Origin: Hymenoscyphus infarciens
Lineage: Eukaryota; Ascomycota; Leotiomycetes; Helotiales; Helotiaceae
Length of the DNA: 64,000 nt
NCBI GenBank assembly: GCA_001414345.1
Contig: LLCB01000230.1
Span: 32,485-96,484, forward strand
Reading direction: 5' to 3'
The position numbers and the translations under genes are program-made. The notes below the pieces were generated by a model that saw nothing but the letters and a program-made list of their open reading frames with translations, ran no database searches and was not told the origin of the DNA. Below, piece after piece: positions 58,624-64,000 of this stretch (the stretch's first letter is position 1; the number at the start of each line of letters is the position of its first letter).

Positions 58624-59703
58624 ATGCGAAGAATATACATGCAATGCTCCCCGTCCGGGATTTTTCTTCGGCGACGATTTGAGAAAGAGACGGGCGCTTT
58701 CAAACCATTGCTTCAATTAAGACTTCGCCAAGATGATGAACCAAACGATCTCCCAGAACTTTCATCCTCATCACCCCCATCTCTAGGCCTCTTCGATCAA
58801 TTGCCATTTTAAATTATCACCGACATACTCTCAATTCTGGACATGACTTCTGTGATCGCATTTCGGGAGGTGAATCAACACTCCCAAGGAATAGTTGAGT
58901 CGATGCAAATTTTTATCGACGTCGCCACTTTCCCCAAGTCGCTCGGCTCAGTGGTAGAACTTCAATGCAGTTTTGATCTAGGCAGTCTGGCTCGGTGTAT
59001 TCGGAAGCTAAATTGCGAATTGTGTTCACACTTTGGCGACATGCTTTACCTCATCACTCCATCGAGTTGCTGTTATAAATGCTGGAGAGAAAACCTACAT
59101 CTAGCAGCACAATCAGTACCAACTGCATGGAAACCCGACGAACTTGCAAACCCCAAAAACATTAAGGTCCCCCGTGTGATGCTTCCTCCCGGTATATACG
59201 GCGGAGATGGACAAGCATTGTTAACAAAACCATGATTGTTATTTGATTACCGGGCATACCGTTCCGCTGAGAAGGAAGAGGATAGGTGGCCGCATCCTCT
59301 AAAATTACAGGGGAGTTTTGTGGATTAAGCTCCTAGTTATGCTCGCTATATTGCCGTCATTCAAGGACTATACTAAACAAAATAATGGGATGACGAGGTC
59401 TTTTGTTGTATATGTGCGGGACAGGATTTGGTTTTCAAGAACGAGCCATATCAGCAAAACATTACATTTGATAAGTACCCTGCTTGGGGTATTCCATGGA
59501 GAAGATATACGAGGGAGGGAATGGCAGAGCATATAAAGCAATATGGTAGGATTTTCAAGCTGGGGTTGTCGAAAGTAAAGCAATTAAACCAATCTTCCAA
59601 CAACTTAAGCCTCAACAAGTCCCAATTCTTAATCACACATGGAGTAAGATTGGTTTTTTACACCATCACTTTGAATTCAAGCATGAAACCATTCCTAGAA
59701 TAA
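58624..59703 (+). pseudogene. F-box protein gene decayed by in-frame stops only
   Basis: One reading frame of 360 codons runs from ATG 58624 to a stop at 59701-59703, interrupted by stops at 58810, 59233, 59326, 59374 and 59383 but by no frameshift. After the first stop comes IITDILSILDMTSVIAFREV, the core of a fungal F-box; the expected preceding residues are LPxE, and TAA stands where GAA is usual. Next are LNCELCSHFGDMLYLITPSS and CYKCW, a cysteine-bearing module typical of these proteins, then PGIYGGDGQALLTKP. The tail (CCICAGQDLVFKNEPYQQ, FDKYPAWGIPWRRYT, MAEHIKQYGRIF) still reads as protein. F-box proteins link substrates to SCF ubiquitin ligases; this copy is presumably non-functional. 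Confidence 0.75.
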
Positions 59704-60408
59704 ACATATTCTCTACTCCTTTCACCTACTTCCGTACACTCTTTTTATACAACCATAGCCATTATCTATTTGCTCTATTTACTTACTTGAGGGAGGTGTC
59801 ATTCTCCTCTCGCGGTAGACATCAAGTAAGTAGCGGCACCAAGAAAATTACCTCTACTTCTCACGCGTACAGCCCACCAGGCCCATGAATAAGAATTGGA
59901 AATTTACACGCAAATTACAACACAGTAGAGAAAAGACCATTTATCTTATATACGAGTTTCATGTTACATGCCTCATGATGTTGTCTTGTACGTAAGATCA
60001 CTACTTACAATGTCCAACGCGAGTTCATGTCCCCGAATTTCAAGGCCCGGCTTCTTAATCTCTGCAACTAAGATATTTTCAGAGTAGTTGCTCAAGAATA
60101 AGAACAACCAATTATCTGTTCCTCTAGTTTACTCTTTTTATCGTTCACACTGCTCATATTGTGAAAATCTGATTCTACCTTCCGAGGAAAGTTGTACTGC
60201 TATATTTTAACCATGGCTATTCTACCAAGTATTTTGACTCTTCAGAGCCGAATACCACTTTCATCCCCTCCCCTACAAAAGCGGCACTTTAAAAGAGTAG
60301 AAGTACTGTGATGCGGTTGATATCATCAAGTAAACCTATCTTCCAGGTACTTGTACTAAGCATCAAAAACTTTTTTCTACATTTTGAAAAAGACCTCTAA
60401 ACTTTTCT
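59704..60408. other. Intergenic stretch, no gene seen
   Basis: 3' flanks of the F-box relic and of the minus-strand P5C reductase gene. Normal composition. No RNA gene or repeat identified. Confidence 0.5.
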
Positions 60409-61456
60409 TTAAAACCTCGTCCCATTAACACCCTGAACTCCCTTCCCAAGTTGTGACGCAACAACGGTAGCTTCTCTCACAGCCCTTGCAACGGTGCCCC
60501 TCACCCTCCCCTCCTCCAGGACTAAAAGCCCCCCAATTGTACATCCACCAGGCGTACTCACTTTATCCCTCAATAACGCAGGATGTTCCCCAGCTAAGAC
60601 CAAACCCGCAGCTCCCCTCATGGTCTGCGCTGCCATACGCTGTGCTTCTGCCCGGGGCAACCCCATGGCCACGGCTCCATCGATCGTAGCCTCCAACATC
60701 AGGGCGAAAAATGCAGGTCCACTGCCGCAAAGGGCGGTACTGGCGTCCATGTTGCTTGCTGGGAGGTGCACGACTGAGCCTATGCGTTTGAATATCCAAG
60801 TTACCAGGCTCGAGACTGGGGCTGGGAGTGGAGGGGTGGAGGTTGCGATTACAGTCATGGATTCTTTTATTGCAGAGGCGGTGTTGGGCATTGCGCGGAC
60901 TACTCTACACAATCCCTCTTTTTCGGGGTCGGTGGGGGTGGAGGAGTAGAGGTAGGAGTATATCTGATCTGATTGTAATCCGGCGCAGATGCTGATGAGA
61001 AGTTTCCCCTTGAGGGCTTCGACCATACCGGGTTCTTTGAGGATGTCCTCGACCATGTATGGTTTGCAACCCAATAGAATGACATCTGCTTCCTGACAAG
61101 CTGCGACGTTATCATTCTGGAATATCTTGACGGATTTGATGTGCGCTGCTAGTTCCTTCTTGATTCTTCGCGCGGATTCAGGGCGACGGACACAGGCTAT
61201 GAATTTGGAGGGGAGACGTTCGGGGAGTTCTTCTGCGGGGGTTGAGGAGCCGGATGTGGGAGGGAGAAAGGGTGATTTGGGGAGGGAGAGGTCGTGGAGT
61301 GAGGAAAGGATTCCGGAGAGGATTGCTATTCCCATCGTTCCTAGAGGGGTTGGATGATTAGCTTTTTTCTTGAAGCGCACGAGGAAAGGACAGGAACTTA
61401 CCACATCCTAGAACAGTTAATGTCATTTCTGACTGAGCGGATCCATTTGAAGCCAT
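60409..61456 (-). CDS. PRO3: Pyrroline-5-carboxylate reductase (proline biosynthesis)
   Basis: Exon 1 (61456-61402) and exon 2 (61340-60409) join in phase 1 to 328 residues. The splice creates the dinucleotide-binding start MTLTVLGCGTMGIAILSG. ACQEADVILLGCKPYMVEDIL follows (shown in two parts: ACQEADVILLGCKP and YMVEDIL), then KLLISICAGL and VRAMPNTASAIKESMTVI. The C-terminal dimer domain has ALCGSGPAFFALMLEATIDG, AMGLPRAEAQRMAAQT and the signature LRDKVSTPGGCTIGGLLVLE. The enzyme reduces pyrroline-5-carboxylate to proline with NAD(P)H in the cytosol. The intron is 61 bp. An upstream CACGTG lies about 155 bp before the start. No missing catalytic region is seen. Confidence 0.96.
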
Positions 61457-61700
61457 CTCGAGAATTGATTTTCGAGTTCTAATTCTTTGCGACGAACAAG
61501 TTGAGGTTTCAATTGAGAAGGTGAGGACTCAGAGGAGGGGCAGAACCCGATCGCGGCGCGATAAGAAACCAAAGGTGAATTTACTACCCAAACTAGTTTA
61601 ACCCCTCTAACACGTGAAATCCAGGAACCATGTCACTCCCCCACAAAAACAGCTTGAGAATTAGGATGCAAGATGGCGCGGTTGACAGTTTTGCGATTTA
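61457..61700 (-). promoter_or_regulatory. Promoter region of P5C reductase with a CACGTG site
   Basis: CACGTG at 61611-61616 in context AACACGTGAAATCC. It shares CACGTGAA with the MRH4 site. The remainder has normal composition and precedes the telomere-like tract. Confidence 0.4.
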
Positions 61701-61775
61701 GCCCTAGCCCCGATTCGGCCCTAGCCCCATGCTAAGAGCGCCAAGTCTCAGCCCTAACCCCACCCTAAAACCACC
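61701..61775 (+). repeat. Degenerate CCCTAA-like (telomere-type) tract
   Basis: GCCCTAGCCCC (61701-61711), GGCCCTAGCCCC (61717-61728), GCCCTAACCCC (61751-61761) and ACCCTAAAACC follow within 75 bp. They resemble the fungal telomere repeat CCCTAA with extra bases. The units are irregular, so this could be chance or a transposon edge. It lies exactly where the AT-rich block begins. Confidence 0.35.
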
Positions 61776-62343
61776 TATTTATATATACTCCCTTTTATAT
61801 ATAATATATTAGAATAACACCACCCTACTATATACTAATCTACATACATCTAAAGAGCAAGCAATTACGCATCTAATATACTTAAAATCATCTAAATTAG
61901 ACTCTTTTTAGTAGCGCTGTCGCGATCTAAAGTAATACGTGTAAATACGACCTATGTTATATGCCCTAACCACTAATATCTCTCTATTAACACCACTCCT
62001 CTAAAAGAGCTTTATTTTAAAAGATAAATAGATATATTAATTATTTAAATACTAATTACTTTATCTATAAAGTATAAAGTAAAAGATAGTACTACCTATA
62101 CGTTATACTTAACTTTTGAAGTGTTACTCCCGCCTTACTATATATCTCAAATGTCTTACTCCTAATATTCTATCTATACCACGCCTAGAACTGTCAACTA
62201 GCAGGTTAGAAGCTCTCTTCCTATTAGTATAGGCACCTATAGTATTTTTACTATATAGCATGTGCGAAGCGCTCCTAGAGTAGGTGGTTGATAGTCTACT
62301 TTTATAGGACGCCTAGGTCTAAACTGTTAACCGACCTCCTCGG

Positions 62344-62387
62344 TTAGCTACGCCTCTTTAGCTACGCCTCTTTAGCCACGCCTCTTT
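62344..62387 (+). repeat. Short tandem triplicate, 14-bp unit
   Basis: TTAGCTACGCCTCT occurs twice, followed by a third copy with C for T (TTAGCCACGCCTCT). Confidence 0.8.
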
Positions 62388-62441
62388 TAATACTCTAAAA
62401 GTGCTTGTTTATACTATAAAAGTACTAGAAAAGAGCCTCTT

Positions 62442-63440
62442 AAAAGTCTCTTAAATTAAGAGTAAATCTCTTATTTACTTATATCTCTATTAGCTAGAAT
62501 ACTTTTATTTATTATATATATTACTAGCTAGAGTATTTAATATTAGTATTATCTTTTAATTAAGTATAAAAGCCTCTTAATTTAAGAGTAGAATCTCTTA
62601 TTTATCTATATATCTACTAGCTAGAGTATAAATATATATATATAGCTATTTAAAGTATTTAATAATAGTATTATCTCTTAAGTAAGTATAAAAGTCTCTT
62701 AAATTAAGAGACTATCTCTTAATTACTTATATCTCTACTAGCTAGATTACTTTTATAATATATATATATATTACTAGCTAGAGTATTTAATATTAGTATT
62801 ATCTACTAAATAAGCTTAAAGGTCTCTTAAATTAAGAGACTATCTCTTATTTACTTATATCTCTACTAGTTAGAATACTTTTATATATATATATATTTTT
62901 AGCTAGAGTATTTAATATTACTATTATCTCTTAAGTAAGTATAAAAGTCTCTTAATTTAAGAGTAGAATCTCTTAATTACTTATATCTCTACTAGCTAGA
63001 TTACTTTTATAATATATATATATATATATTACTAGCTAGAGTAAGTATTATCTACTAAATAAGCTTAAAAGTCTCTTAAATTAAGAGACTATCTCTTATT
63101 TACCTATATCTCTACTAGCTAGAATACTTTTATATTTATATTATATATATATATCTATTACTAGCTAGAGTATTTAATATTAGTAATATCTCTTAAATAA
63201 GTATAAAAGCCTCTTAATTTAAGAATAGAATCTCTTATTTATCTATATATCTACTAGCTAGAGTATATTAATATTTATTATATATATATATTTAGCTATT
63301 TAAAGTATTTAGTATTAGTATTATTTATTTAATAAGTATAAAAGTCTCTTAAGTTAAAAGTAAATCTCTACTTTACTTATCTATATACTAGCTAGTATAC
63401 TTTAATTAATCTCTTTTTATTTATAAATCTCTTAAATTAA
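62442..63440 (+). repeat. Tandem array, about eight units of 122-138 bp
   Basis: Units start at about 62442, 62568, 62690, 62818, 62943, 63067, 63205 and 63340. Each opens with AAA(A/G)G(T/C)CTCTTAA(A/T)TTAAGAG or a close variant, an odd-centred palindrome with arms CTCTTAA/TTAAGAG. A CTAGCTAGA word follows, then a TA-dinucleotide run of varying length, then AGTATTTAATATTAGTATTAT. Length variation is mostly in the TA run. Confidence 0.85.
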
Positions 63441-64000
63441 GAATTATCTTTTAAACAAAAGATTAGCTTTTTAATTAGTATTAAATTAGATTACTTTCTA
63501 TATTACTTATAGAGTAAATATAAAAGTAAAAAGCTTCTAAGAGTAAGTGACTATTAAGTATATTCTAGGTATTATTATAAAGCACTAGTATTAAAAGTAA
63601 TTAAAATATTAAAATACTATCTCTTATAATACTTTGTTATATATATCTAGATCTTAAATAAGACTATTACTCTATATAGTTAAAAGAGTATTAGGTTATT
63701 TCTTAATATTTAATAATATTTTAAATTAAAAGATAAAGCTAAATTAAGAGTATTATCTTATAATAGTCTTTTATAAGATAATTAAGAGTATTAGATATAG
63801 TAGACTATAAAGATTTAGTTAAAAGACTCTTAAATTAAGAGGCTTTACTTATATTACTAAGAAACTTACGCTTTACTAAATATATCTCTAAGAAAGGTTA
63901 CTTATAATTATAATTATATTATAAAACGTTCTCTTTTAATTATATATTATTATATATTCTAAGCTAATAAAGTAAGTAAAATCCTTTAAACGTAAGAGAG

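Larger units (their letters stand above)
61776..64000. other. RIP-mutated AT-rich block continuing past the window edge
   Basis: A/T-rich with few CA/TG, increasingly so to the right. No gene is seen. It holds a 14-bp triplicate and a ~130-bp tandem array, listed separately. From about 63440 onward no periodic structure is obvious. Confidence 0.75.

Overview
The window looks like nuclear DNA of a filamentous ascomycete (Pezizomycotina), with a helotialean/Leotiomycete fungus my best guess. Genes carry short introns (about 50-75 bp, GT-AG, one GC-AG). The encoded proteins include a fungal midasin, NIP7, a mitochondrial Mrh4-type helicase, a HET-domain fragment and an F-box relic. Four large blocks are almost pure A/T, with CpA and TpG nearly absent, which is the footprint of repeat-induced point mutation (RIP). 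The species assignment is inference.

Layout. 1-3.9 kb: a flavin monooxygenase gene (repeat-like insert in intron 2) and a small DUF6914-like gene. 3.96-6.88 kb: a RIP-ruined hAT transposon with recognisable ends and an 8-bp target duplication. 7.3-8.3 kb: a second DUF6914-like gene on the minus strand. 8.3-23.7 kb: a 15-kb RIP block with nested elements: a ~7.7-kb element with long terminal inverted repeats and an integrase-like relic, a 0.5-kb TIR element, and a three-copy repeat family. 23.8-24.5 kb: an island gene broken by one in-frame TAG. 24.9-26.0 kb: a 1.05-kb fold-back element whose arms are unequally mutated. 27.0-35.4 kb: NIP7, MRH4, a secreted vanadium-haloperoxidase-like protein and an APC amino-acid permease. 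35.4-38.6 kb: gene-empty. 38.6-54.3 kb: divergent MRPL12 and MDN1. 54.4-61.5 kb: a HET fragment, a TPR-SET protein, a decayed F-box gene and pyrroline-5-carboxylate reductase. 61.7-64.0 kb: another AT block holding a ~130-bp tandem array, running off the window edge.

How genes relate. NIP7 and MDN1 both act in cytosolic 60S subunit biogenesis. MRH4 and MRPL12 both belong to the mitochondrial large ribosomal subunit. So about 27 kb holds four large-subunit ribosome genes, one pair being divergent with an 11-bp inverted repeat in the 197-bp shared promoter. The remaining genes are metabolic or accessory, and the pseudogenes lie at or near the edges of repeat-rich DNA.
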